DNA from: SIG440 sp045592585 | GTDB lineage: Bacteria > Bacillota > Clostridia > Monoglobales > Monoglobaceae | DNA length: 8,074 nucleotides | Direction: 5' to 3' | NCBI GenBank assembly: GCA_045592585.1 | Contig: JAZNVB010000015.1 | Location: 1 to 8,074 of the forward strand | Part shown: piece by piece, positions 1 to 5,672 of the stretch | Numbering within the stretch: position 1 is the first letter of the stretch | Layout of the letters: each line of letters opens with the position of its first letter | Program-made: the position numbers and the translations under genes | The notes under the pieces: generated by a model | Database searches by the model: none | What the model saw: the letters and a program-made list of their open reading frames with translations, nothing else | Told to the model about the DNA's origin: nothing

Positions 1-489
1 AAGAAATTCGAATATAAGAGCGTTATGCAGATTCCCAAGCTTGACAAGGTTGTTATCAACATCGGCGTGGGCGAAGCAAAAGAAAATTCAAAAGCTATTG
101 ATTATGCTATGAACGACCTTGCTTTGATTACAGGTCAGAAGCCTGTTATCACAAAGGCAAGAAAGTCTGTGGCTTCATTTAAAGTCAGAGAAGGAATGAA
201 CATCGGTTGTAAGGTTACACTCAGAGGTGCAAAGATGTATGAATTCGTTGACAGACTGTTCAACGCAGCACTTCCCCGTGTTCGTGACTTCAGAGGTATC
301 AACCCCAATGCTTTTGACGGCAGAGGTAACTATTCACTGGGTATTAAGGAACAGCTTATTTTCCCTGAAATAGACTATGATAAGATTGATAAACTTCGCG
401 GAATGGATATCATTTTTGTTACAACAGCACAGACAGACGAAGAAGCTCGTGAGCTTCTCACACTGATGGGTGCTCCCTTTACAAGATAA
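1..489 (+). CDS. rplE: 50S ribosomal protein L5 (uL5), 5'-truncated
   Basis: L5 binds 5S rRNA with L18 in the central protuberance of the 50S subunit and contacts the 30S head through bridge B1b. The reading frame is open from base 1 (KKFEYKSV precedes the first internal methionine at 25), so the true start lies upstream. The window holds 162 residues of a protein usually near 179, so roughly 17 N-terminal residues are missing. Recognisable blocks are MQIPKLDKVVINIGVGEA, the ITGQKP-TKARKS-ASFKVREG segment, LRG-KMYEFVDRL, the PRVRDFRGI loop, and the C-terminal end with DEEARELLTLMGAPF. The methionine at 25 is internal: it falls inside the conserved family sequence and has no ribosome binding site. 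The gene is followed after 41 nt by rpsZ, the normal spc-operon order. Confidence 0.97.
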   Translation, partial: KKFEYKSVMQIPKLDKVVINIGVGEAKENSKAIDYAMNDLALITGQKPVITKARKSVASFKVREGMNIGCKVTLRGAKMYEFVDRLFNAALPRVRDFRGINPNAFDGRGNYSLGIKEQLIFPEIDYDKIDKLRGMDIIFVTTAQTDEEARELLTLMGAPFTR

Positions 490-530
490 TAGTCCATCCA
501 ACATCTCAGAAATGGAGGAGATTAAAGCTT

Positions 531-716
531 ATGGCAAAGAAAGCTATGGTTTTAAAGCAGCAGAAGGAACAGAAGTATTCTACCCGTGAATACAACAGAT
601 GCAAAATCTGCGGCAGACCCCACGCTTACCTTCGTAAGTTCGGTATCTGCAGAATCTGCTTCCGTGAATTGGCTTACAAGGGCCAGATCCCCGGAGTTAA
701 GAAAGCATCCTGGTAA
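531..716 (+). CDS. rpsZ: 30S ribosomal protein S14 type Z (uS14, zinc-binding)
   Basis: S14 is a late-assembling protein of the 30S head, next to S3, S10 and S19. At 61 residues this is the short zinc-binding form found in Firmicutes and Actinobacteria, not the ~100-residue zinc-free form. It shows a complete four-cysteine knuckle, C24-x2-C27 and C40-x2-C43, followed by the FRELAYKGQIPGVKKASW tail. The start is fixed by GGAGGAG at 514-520, 10 nt upstream of the ATG. The Shine-Dalgarno region can weakly pair with ATCTC at 503-507. It is sometimes named rpsN1. Retention of the zinc form in the main operon suggests that any zinc-independent backup copy would lie elsewhere in the genome, which is inference. 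Confidence 0.97.
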   Translation: MAKKAMVLKQQKEQKYSTREYNRCKICGRPHAYLRKFGICRICFRELAYKGQIPGVKKASW

Positions 717-759
717 AATACAGAATGTTCTGACTGAGAAATAAAAAATTCAAGTAGGA

Positions 760-805
760 GAGTCAAGTGGTTAAAATTTTTGGATACGGATAACCAAACT
801 GACTC
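760..805 (+). promoter_or_regulatory. Candidate S8-binding autoregulatory hairpin in the rpsH leader
   Basis: The outer stem GAGTC (760-764) pairs with GACTC (801-805), and the inner stem GGTTA (769-773) pairs with TAACC (791-795). Between them the left strand is AAGT (765-768) and the right strand AAAC (796-799) followed by T800. This reproduces the S8 core of 16S helix 21 (E. coli A595, A596, G597, U598 facing A640, U641, A642, C643, U644). Here A765 is unpaired, A766 pairs with T800, G767 with C799, T768 with A796, and A797 and A798 are extra. Firmicutes 16S rRNA, as I recall it, has AAACUGG on the 3' strand, and this site has AAACUGA. The site ends 28 nt before the S8 start codon. The pairing is read from the sequence; S8 binding is inferred from the motif and the location. 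Confidence 0.7.
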
Positions 806-833
806 ACAAAATCCGATAAAAAGGAGGATAAAT

Positions 834-1232
834 ATGCACATCACAGATCCAATAGCAGATATGCTGACAAGAATTAGAAACGCAAACGATTCAAGACATG
901 CGACAGTTGATATTCCTGCATCAAACATGAAAAAGGCTATTGCACAGATTTTGCTTGATGAAGGTTATGTTAAAGCAGTTGAGTATATTGATGACAGCAC
1001 ACAGGGCGTTATTCGCGTAACACTTAAGTATGCTGAGAACAAGCAGAAGGTTCTTACCGGTCTTAAGAGAGTTTCAAAGCCCGGTCTCAGAATATACGCA
1101 GCAAAGGATGAACTGCCCCAGGTATTGAAGGGTTTGGGTATCGCAATTATTTCTACATCTAAGGGTATTATGACAGATAAGGAAGCTCGTCGCCAGAACG
1201 TTGGCGGTGAAGTTCTCGCGTTTATTTGGTAA
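834..1232 (+). CDS. rpsH: 30S ribosomal protein S8 (uS8)
   Basis: S8 is a primary 16S rRNA binder that nucleates assembly of the 30S platform. In E. coli it also represses translation of the spc operon by binding an mRNA mimic of its rRNA site. The product is 132 residues, a normal length. It starts MHITDPIADMLTRIRNA and ends with the conserved RNA-binding region STSKGIMTDKEARR (107-120) and GGEVLAFIW. The STS loop is the part known to recognise the bulged adenine of the target RNA. The ATG at 834 is chosen because AAGGAGG (821-827) sits 6 nt upstream and the family begins here. An in-frame TTG at 780 lacks a ribosome binding site and lies in the loop of the leader hairpin. The 117-nt gap from rpsZ is one of the longer ones in this operon and holds the candidate S8 site. 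Confidence 0.98.
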   Translation: MHITDPIADMLTRIRNANDSRHATVDIPASNMKKAIAQILLDEGYVKAVEYIDDSTQGVIRVTLKYAENKQKVLTGLKRVSKPGLRIYAAKDELPQVLKGLGIAIISTSKGIMTDKEARRQNVGGEVLAFIW

Positions 1233-1249
1233 GAAAGGAGGAAGATCAT

Positions 1250-1798
1250 ATGTCACGTATAGGAAAGCAGCCTATTACAATACCTGCTGGTGTTGAAGTT
1301 AAAATAGGTGCAAACAATGAAATTACAGTTAAAGGTCCCAAGGGCACTCTTGTTCAGACAATGTCATCTGAGATGATTATCAAGATTGACGGCAGCACAG
1401 TTGTTGTTGAACGTCCTTCAGATGCTAAGGAACACAGAGCACTCCACGGTCTTACACGTACTCTTGTGGCTAACATGGTTATCGGTGTTTCAGAAGGTTA
1501 CACAAAGAACCTTGAAATCAACGGTGTTGGTTACAGAGCAGCAAAGCAGGGCAACAAGCTTGTTATGAACCTTGGTTATTCACACCAGGTTGAGATGGAA
1601 GAGCCTGATGGCATTAAAATTGATGTTCCTCAGCCTAACCAGATCATCATTTCAGGTTATGACAAACAGAAGGTTGGTCAGTTTGCCGCACAGGTAAGAG
1701 AAAAGAGACCGCCTGAACCTTATAAGGGTAAAGGTATTAAGTACGTTGAAGAAGTTATCAGAAGAAAAGAAGGTAAAACAGGTGCTAAGAAGAAATAA
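1250..1798 (+). CDS. rplF: 50S ribosomal protein L6 (uL6)
   Basis: L6 binds 23S rRNA domain VI near the sarcin-ricin loop and the factor-binding site. The product has 182 residues, within the usual 175-185. Two L6-fold domains are visible: the first from MSRIGKQPITIPAGV through KGPKGTL and ERPSDAKEHRALHGLTRTL, the second from LEINGVGYRA through the GYSHQVE segment. The family signature REKRPPEPYKGKGIKY follows near the C-terminus, with a basic tail ending in KKK. The ATG at 1250 is preferred over the in-frame GTG at 1226 because AGAAAGGAGG (1232-1241) lies 8 nt upstream and MSRIGK is the family N-terminus. Only 17 nt separate it from the rpsH stop, so the Shine-Dalgarno overlaps that stop codon and coupled translation is likely. 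Confidence 0.98.
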   Translation: MSRIGKQPITIPAGVEVKIGANNEITVKGPKGTLVQTMSSEMIIKIDGSTVVVERPSDAKEHRALHGLTRTLVANMVIGVSEGYTKNLEINGVGYRAAKQGNKLVMNLGYSHQVEMEEPDGIKIDVPQPNQIIISGYDKQKVGQFAAQVREKRPPEPYKGKGIKYVEEVIRRKEGKTGAKKK

Positions 1799-1816
1799 TA
1801 AAATTCTTCACACACA

Positions 1817-1866
1817 GGTTTTGGCCGCATAGTGATAACTGATTACAGCGAAATTTATACTAAACC
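1817..1866 (+). other. Possible irregular hairpin in the rplF-rplR spacer
   Basis: In the 88-nt spacer GGTTT (1817-1821) can pair with AAACC (1862-1866). Inside it, CGC (1826-1828) pairs with GCG (1848-1850) and GTGAT (1832-1836) with ATTAC (1842-1846), including one G-T wobble. The paired blocks are short and separated by large internal loops. The structure ends 4 nt before the rplR Shine-Dalgarno. I do not recognise it as a known leader. Confidence 0.25.
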
Positions 1867-1886
1867 ACAAGGAGGTGCAATTTAGA

Positions 1887-2249
1887 ATGATTAAAAGAAA
1901 GAATAGCGAAGAAGCTAGACGTGCAAGACATGCAAGAGTTCGTAAAAAAGTTTCGGGCACAAGCACAACACCCAGACTTTGTGTTTACAGAAGTCTTAAG
2001 AATATATATGCACAGGTAATTGATGATACAACCGGCAAGACTTTGGTATCTGCTTCAACACTTGATGCAGAGCTCAAGGCAAACTACGGCGGCAACAAAG
2101 AAGCAGCTAAAGCGGTTGGTCTGGCTGTTGCAAAGAAGGCACTTGATGCAAATATCAAGACTGTTGTTTTTGACAGAGGTGGATACGTATTCCACGGCAG
2201 AGTTGCAGAGGTTGCAGCAGGTGCTCGTGAAGGCGGTTTGGAATTCTAA
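1887..2249 (+). CDS. rplR: 50S ribosomal protein L18 (uL18)
   Basis: L18 carries 5S rRNA into the central protuberance together with L5. The product has 120 residues, the standard bacterial length. The arginine- and lysine-rich N-terminus (about residues 1-25, rich in RR, RH and RKK) is the rRNA-binding tail. It is followed by PRLCVYRSLKNIYAQVIDD and the conserved C-terminal block VVFDRGGYVFHGRV with the end GAREGGLEF. The ATG at 1887 has a strong AAGGAGGTG (1869-1877) 9 nt upstream. The in-frame GTG at 1875 lies inside that Shine-Dalgarno and is rejected. The gene is preceded by an 88-nt spacer and followed by an 86-nt spacer containing two hairpins. Confidence 0.98.
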   Translation: MIKRKNSEEARRARHARVRKKVSGTSTTPRLCVYRSLKNIYAQVIDDTTGKTLVSASTLDAELKANYGGNKEAAKAVGLAVAKKALDANIKTVVFDRGGYVFHGRVAEVAAGAREGGLEF

Positions 2250-2252
2250 TAT

Positions 2253-2294
2253 TGCAAAATCGCAGTATCAATTTGCACAGACCGGTTTACCGGT
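2253..2294 (+). other. Tandem small hairpins in the rplR-rpsE spacer
   Basis: TGCAAA (2253-2258) pairs with TTTGCA (2272-2277), and across one bulged A (2259) T2260 pairs with A2271, leaving a 10-nt loop. Four nt later ACCGG (2281-2285) pairs with CCGGT (2290-2294) around a TTTA tetraloop. No T-run follows, so this is not a terminator. The rpsE Shine-Dalgarno begins 27 nt downstream. Function unknown. Confidence 0.4.
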
Positions 2295-2335
2295 GTATTA
2301 CATTGAAAGTCAGTTTTTGAAAGAGGTGAAAAACA

Positions 2336-2860
2336 ATGGCAGAAAGAGTAGAGATAACCAAAAAGCAGGAGCGTATTGATGCAAGTACGCTTGATATAAA
2401 GGAAAAAGTAGTTTCTCTTAATCGTGTATCAAAGACTGTAAAGGGTGGTAGAACAAGCAGATTCAGTGCCCTGGTAGTAGTTGGTGACGAAAACGGTCAT
2501 GTTGGATACGGTATGGGTAAGGCAGCCGAAGTTCCGGATGCTATCCGCAAGGGTATCGACGAGGCTAAAAAGAATATGATTACAGTTCCTATGGTAAATA
2601 CTACCATTCCTCACGAAATCATCGGCGAATTTGGCGCAGGCAGAGTTCTTCTCAAGCCCGCAGCAGAAGGTACCGGTGTTATCGCAGGTGGTCCCGTTCG
2701 TGCGGTTCTTGAGCTTGCCGGTATTCGTGATATCAGAACTAAGTGTCTCAGAAGCAACAACCCCAAGAACGTTGTATCTGCAACAGTTCAGGCACTTGCT
2801 GCACTTAAGAGTGTAGAAGAAGTTGCTAAGCTGAGAGGTAAGAAGCCTGAGGAAATTTAA
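2336..2860 (+). CDS. rpsE: 30S ribosomal protein S5 (uS5)
   Basis: S5 sits at the mRNA entry side of the 30S subunit with S3 and S4 and affects decoding accuracy and mRNA unwinding. The product has 174 residues. The N-terminal dsRNA-binding-like S5 domain includes VKGGRTSRFSALVVVGD (35-51) and HVGYGMGKA (55-63). The C-terminal domain includes the GRVLLKPA region (102-109), GTGVIAGGPVRAVLELAG (112-129) and the SNNPKNVVSATVQAL segment (140-154). The Shine-Dalgarno is AGAGGTG (2322-2328), 7 nt before the ATG, and is weaker than the GGAGG sites of its neighbours. The loop around residues 25-40, where spectinomycin-resistance substitutions occur in other species, looks ordinary. Confidence 0.98.
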   Translation: MAERVEITKKQERIDASTLDIKEKVVSLNRVSKTVKGGRTSRFSALVVVGDENGHVGYGMGKAAEVPDAIRKGIDEAKKNMITVPMVNTTIPHEIIGEFGAGRVLLKPAAEGTGVIAGGPVRAVLELAGIRDIRTKCLRSNNPKNVVSATVQALAALKSVEEVAKLRGKKPEEI

Positions 2861-2879
2861 GGCTAAATACCGGTTACAA

Positions 2880-2908
2880 CCAAGAAAGATAGGAGGTTTT
2901 ATCCTTGG
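2880..2908 (+). promoter_or_regulatory. Hairpin enclosing the rpmD Shine-Dalgarno and TTG start codon
   Basis: CCAAG (2880-2884) pairs with CTTGG (2904-2908) and GATA (2888-2891) pairs with TATC (2900-2903), leaving a 3-nt AAA bulge on the 5' side and an 8-nt apical loop GGAGGTTT. The start codon TTG (2905-2907) is buried in the lower stem, while the GGAGG of the ribosome binding site is in the loop. A ribosome could bind but would have to open the stem to initiate. The pairings are read directly; a regulatory role is inference. Confidence 0.45.
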
Positions 2909-3087
2909 CTAACACATTAAAAGTAACACTTGTAAAAAGTACAATTGGTTGCAAAAAGGATCAGATCGCAACTGTTGAAGCTCTGGGTCTCAGAAAGCTC
3001 CATCAGTGTGTTGAGAAGCCCGACAATCCTCAGATCAGAGGAATGATTTTTAAGGTTTCTCATCTGGTTGCAGTTGAAGAGGCGTAA
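2905..3087 (+). CDS. rpmD: 50S ribosomal protein L30 (uL30), TTG start
   Basis: L30 is a small 50S protein near 23S rRNA domain II. The product has 60 residues, typical of the bacterial L30. The pattern LKVTLVKSTIGCKKDQIATVEALGLRK is followed by KPDNPQIRGMIFKVSHLV. The start is TTG at 2905: AGGAGG (2891-2896) is 8 nt upstream, the family N-terminus falls here, and the only later in-frame methionine is at residue 47, too late to be real. It is the only rare start codon among the genes in this window, and it lies in a hairpin stem. The gene follows rpsE after 44 nt and precedes rplO after 48 nt, the normal order. L30 is absent from some bacteria, so reduced expression may be tolerated, which is inference. 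Confidence 0.96.
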   Translation: MANTLKVTLVKSTIGCKKDQIATVEALGLRKLHQCVEKPDNPQIRGMIFKVSHLVAVEEA

Positions 3088-3100
3088 ATTTAAACGTCTC
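3079..3100 (+). other. Hairpin spanning the rpmD stop codon
   Basis: GAGGCGT (3079-3085) pairs with ACGTCTC (3094-3100): seven pairs including one G-T wobble, with the 8-nt loop AAATTTAA. The rpmD stop codon TAA is at 3085-3087, at the top of the left arm. There is no following T-run, so termination is unlikely. A role in mRNA processing or translational coupling to rplO would be speculation. Confidence 0.4.
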
Positions 3101-3135
3101 AAATATTGATAAAAAATAAAGAGGAGGTGTACTCA

Positions 3136-3573
3136 ATGAAACTTCATGAATTATCTCCGAGCGAAGGCTCAAAGAAGAGTAATTTCAGAGTAGGTAGAGG
3201 TCACGGTAGCGGTAACGGCAAAACAGCAGGCAAGGGCCACAAAGGTCAGAATGCCCGCAGCGGCGGCGGTGTTCGTCCCGGTTTTGAAGGTGGTCAGATG
3301 CCTATTTACAGAAGACTTCCAAAACGTGGATTTACAAACATCTTTGCAAAGGAATATGTTTCTGTTAACGTAGAAGTTCTTAACAAGCTGGACTGCACAG
3401 AAGTTACAGCTGAGGTTCTTAAGGAGAATGGCATCATTTCTAAGATTTGCGATGGCGTTGTTTTCCTTGGTCGCGGTGAAGTTAACAAGGCTTTCACCGT
3501 TAAAGCAAAAAGATTTAGCAAAACAGCTGAAGAAAAGATTATTGCTGCCGGCGGAAAGGTTGAGGTGGTATAA
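3136..3573 (+). CDS. rplO: 50S ribosomal protein L15 (uL15)
   Basis: L15 is a late-binding 50S protein whose long N-terminal extension threads through 23S rRNA. The product has 145 residues. The N-terminal half is glycine- and basic-rich: VGRGHGSGNGKTAGKGHKGQ (19-38), then ARSGGGVRPGFEGGQMPIYR and LPKRGF, all hallmarks of the family. The C-terminal half folds as the globular domain and ends in IIAAGGKVEVV. The ATG at 3136 has GAGGAGGTG (3121-3129) 6 nt upstream. An in-frame upstream start at 3106 precedes that Shine-Dalgarno and is rejected. The stop codon is immediately followed by the secY ATG with no gap, so the secY ribosome binding site lies inside this gene. Confidence 0.98.
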   Translation: MKLHELSPSEGSKKSNFRVGRGHGSGNGKTAGKGHKGQNARSGGGVRPGFEGGQMPIYRRLPKRGFTNIFAKEYVSVNVEVLNKLDCTEVTAEVLKENGIISKICDGVVFLGRGEVNKAFTVKAKRFSKTAEEKIIAAGGKVEVV

Positions 3574-4857
3574 ATGTTTGAAACAATTAGGAATGCATGG
3601 ATGGTTGCAGACCTGAGAAAGAAACTGTTTTATACCCTTGGTATGCTTATAATTTTCCGTCTCGGTTCTATAATACCGGTTCCGATGCTTGATCCCGCAC
3701 AGCTTGAGCAGGTTTTTGCAAGCGCAAACAACTCGCTTCTCGGGTTCATCAATGTGGTATCCGGCGGTGCTTTTCAGAATACAACAATTTTTGCAATGAG
3801 TATTACGCCATATATCAACGCATCAATCATTATGCAGCTTTTATGCGTAGCTATTCCTGCGCTTGAAAGATTGCAGAAGGAAGGCGAAGAAGGCAGAAAG
3901 AAAATTGCACAGATTCAGAGAGTAGCAACAATTGTTCTTGCACTCATTCAGGCTATCGGTCTTTACTTCCTGCTTGATAGTTATGGAGCAGTAGTAAAAC
4001 CTGGATTCTGGACTGCTGTTGTGGTTGTTATCACATTCTCAGCAGGTACAGCATTCCTTATGTGGCTTGGTGAACAGATTACAGAAAAGGGTGTCGGCAA
4101 CGGCATTTCCCTTATCATCTTTGCAGGTATCGTTTCAGGCGGCCCTGCAATGGTTGCTTCACTTTATCAGTACATGCTGGGCGGCACAGCAAAAATTATA
4201 GGTGCAGTCGTTTTAGTTGTTGTAGCACTTATTGTTATTGCTTTTGTTGTTGCTATGCATGATGCTGAAAGAAGAATTTCTGTTCAGTACGCAAAGCGTG
4301 TTGTAGGAAGAAAGATGTACGGCGGACAGAACACACATATTCCGATCAAGGTTGCATCGGCAGGTGTAATGCCTATCATCTTTGCTATGTCCATTATGTC
4401 ATTCCCCGGAACTATCGCATCATTCTGCGGTGTTCAGGCTGGTGACGCAGGCTTCTGGGGCAGTTTCCTCAGATACCTCTCACCTGACCATTGGGTATAT
4501 GCAATTGTTTATTTCTTGCTGATTATCTTCTTCACATATTTCTACACAGCTATTCAGTTCAATCCTATTGAAATGGCTAACAATATGAAGAAGAACGGCG
4601 GATTTATTCCGGGTATTCGTCCCGGCCGACCCACATCAGATTTCATAAGCAGAGTACTTTCAAAGATTACACTTGCAGGTGCAATCTTCCTGGGCTTCAT
4701 TGCTGTTATTCCGATTTTCATGAACATCGGTCTTAACATCAACAACTTTGCAATTGGTGGTACATCAATCATCATCGTTGTAGGTGTTGCTCTTGAAACA
4801 GTAAATCAGCTTGAGTCTCAGATGCTTATGAGACATTATAAGGGATTTTTAGAATAA
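3574..4857 (+). CDS. secY: Preprotein translocase channel subunit SecY
   Basis: SecY forms the protein-conducting pore of the Sec translocon in the cytoplasmic membrane with SecE and SecG, driven by SecA or the ribosome. At 427 residues it has the usual length and ten hydrophobic segments. Landmarks are the TM2 sequence MSITPYINASIIMQLL (75-90), LGEQITEKGVGNGISLIIFAG (165-185), the C4 loop RRISVQYAKRVVGRKMYGG (233-251), QFNPIEMANNMKKNGGFIPG (328-347), the C5 loop GIRPGRPT (347-354) whose R349 corresponds to the arginine needed for SecA function in E. coli, and the C-terminal MRHYKGFLE. The start touches the rplO stop, and GAGGTGG at 3562-3568 inside rplO is the likely Shine-Dalgarno, so translation is probably coupled. 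Nothing suggests an accessory SecY2, and its location in the spc operon supports the housekeeping copy. Confidence 0.99.
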   Translation: MFETIRNAWMVADLRKKLFYTLGMLIIFRLGSIIPVPMLDPAQLEQVFASANNSLLGFINVVSGGAFQNTTIFAMSITPYINASIIMQLLCVAIPALERLQKEGEEGRKKIAQIQRVATIVLALIQAIGLYFLLDSYGAVVKPGFWTAVVVVITFSAGTAFLMWLGEQITEKGVGNGISLIIFAGIVSGGPAMVASLYQYMLGGTAKIIGAVVLVVVALIVIAFVVAMHDAERRISVQYAKRVVGRKMYGGQNTHIPIKVASAGVMPIIFAMSIMSFPGTIASFCGVQAGDAGFWGSFLRYLSPDHWVYAIVYFLLIIFFTYFYTAIQFNPIEMANNMKKNGGFIPGIRPGRPTSDFISRVLSKITLAGAIFLGFIAVIPIFMNIGLNINNFAIGGTSIIIVVGVALETVNQLESQMLMRHYKGFLE

Positions 4858-4859
4858 TC

Positions 4860-4943
4860 GGGCGCAAGCCCTAGACTTTACAGGGGATGCCTTAGCGCAG
4901 ATGCGGTCTAAGGCAGCCCCTTGTGGAGTTTTTATCCAACAAG
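4860..4943 (+). promoter_or_regulatory. Structured RNA element in the secY-adk spacer
   Basis: Three potential hairpins occur within 84 nt. (1) GGGC (4860-4863) and GCCC (4868-4871) close a GCAA (GNRA) tetraloop. (2) AGGGG-A-TGCCTTAG (4882-4895) pairs with CTAAGGCA-G-CCCCT (4908-4921): 13 pairs around one A/G mismatch, with an inner CGC/GCG pair in the loop. (3) CTTGTGGA (4920-4927) pairs with TCC-A-ACAAG (4935-4943) with one bulged A and a T5-containing loop. Arms overlap: CCCT (4869-4872) can also pair with AGGG (4882-4885), competing with hairpins 1 and 2, while hairpins 2 and 3 share 4920-4921. This suggests alternative folds. The rest of the spacer (4944-5004) is AT-rich and I see no clear promoter in it. 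I do not recognise a known riboswitch or leader. Confidence 0.55.
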
Positions 4944-5020
4944 CATAAATTACAAAAAAATGGATTACACTTAAATAAATAATTAAATTTATGTTTTTTG
5001 ACAGAAAGGTGTGACGTATA

Positions 5021-5653
5021 ATGAACCTTATTATACTCGCTGCCCCCGGTGCGGGAAAAGGCACACAGGCAGAAGCTTTGAGCAAACATTATGAAATACC
5101 GACAATTTCAACAGGCGCCATTCTGAGAAAGAACATTGCTGACGGAACAGACTTGGGTAAAATTGCGGCACAGTACATTAACGATGGAAAGTTCATTCCG
5201 GATGATGTAATGATAGATGTTGTGAAGAAAAGATTAGCCGAGGCTGATTGTAAGAACGGTTTTATTCTGGATGGGTTTCCCAGAACTCTTGCCCAGGCCG
5301 AGGCACTTGAAAAATCCGACATAAAAATTGATAAAGTTCTTACCATTGAGGTGGAGGATGAAAAAATAATTGAAAGACTTGCGGGAAGACTTGAATGCAA
5401 AAAATGCGGAAGCTCTTACCACAAGCAGCACAAAAAACCACAAACAGAGGGTGTGTGCGATAATTGTGGAGGATCTCTTACCACAAGAGAAGACGACAAG
5501 CCTGAGGTTATAAGAGAACGTCTTGCCACATATTATAAGCAGACAGAACCTCTTAAAGAATTCTATGCTGACCGTAATATGCTGAAAACGGCAATTGGAC
5601 AGGAGAACATAGCAGATACTACTGCAGTGGTGCTGGCGGCATTAGAAGGCTGA
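5021..5653 (+). CDS. adk: Adenylate kinase, zinc-LID type
   Basis: Adenylate kinase converts ATP plus AMP to two ADP in the cytosol. At 210 residues this is a long-LID bacterial form. The P-loop reads LAAPGAGKGTQ (6-16) with catalytic K13. The AMP-binding region includes the TISTGAILR segment (28-36), and DGFPRT (84-89) contains R88. The LID has a complete zinc site, C126-x2-C129 and C146-x2-C149, typical of Gram-positive enzymes, followed by TTREDDK and PEVIRERL with arginines that contact nucleotide phosphates. One oddity is residue 7: alanine replaces the first glycine of the usual GxPGxGKGT loop (codon GCT). The Shine-Dalgarno AAAGGTG (5005-5011) is 9 nt from the ATG. The 163-nt spacer before it suggests partly independent expression from secY, which is inference. 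Confidence 0.98.
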   Translation: MNLIILAAPGAGKGTQAEALSKHYEIPTISTGAILRKNIADGTDLGKIAAQYINDGKFIPDDVMIDVVKKRLAEADCKNGFILDGFPRTLAQAEALEKSDIKIDKVLTIEVEDEKIIERLAGRLECKKCGSSYHKQHKKPQTEGVCDNCGGSLTTREDDKPEVIRERLATYYKQTEPLKEFYADRNMLKTAIGQENIADTTAVVLAALEG

Positions 5654-5672
5654 TTCTGCTTGGAGATAAAAG

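Noticed and set aside
780..833. N-terminal extension of rpsH from TTG at 780
   Set aside because: No Shine-Dalgarno precedes it, it would encode hairpin bases, and AAGGAGG at 821-827 points to the ATG at 834. Similar longer starts for rplF, rplR, rplO, infA and rpsM were rejected for the same reasons.
674..928. Minus-strand open frame across the rpsZ-rpsH spacer
   Set aside because: It overlaps two conserved genes and the S8-like hairpin; no recognisable product or ribosome binding site.
4882..4933. Intrinsic terminator after secY (long stem then TTTTT)
   Set aside because: The T-run starts 7 nt after the stem with GTGGAG between, and it falls in the loop of another hairpin; this is unlike a canonical terminator.
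4998..5022. TTGACA and TATAAT boxes at the adk start
   Set aside because: The spacer is only 13 bp and the TATAAT overlaps the adk ATG, so transcription would start inside the gene. The bases overlap the ribosome binding region and look coincidental.
4849..5089. Minus-strand open frames across the secY-adk spacer
   Set aside because: Their frames run over the adk start and the structured spacer, have low-complexity residues and no family resemblance.
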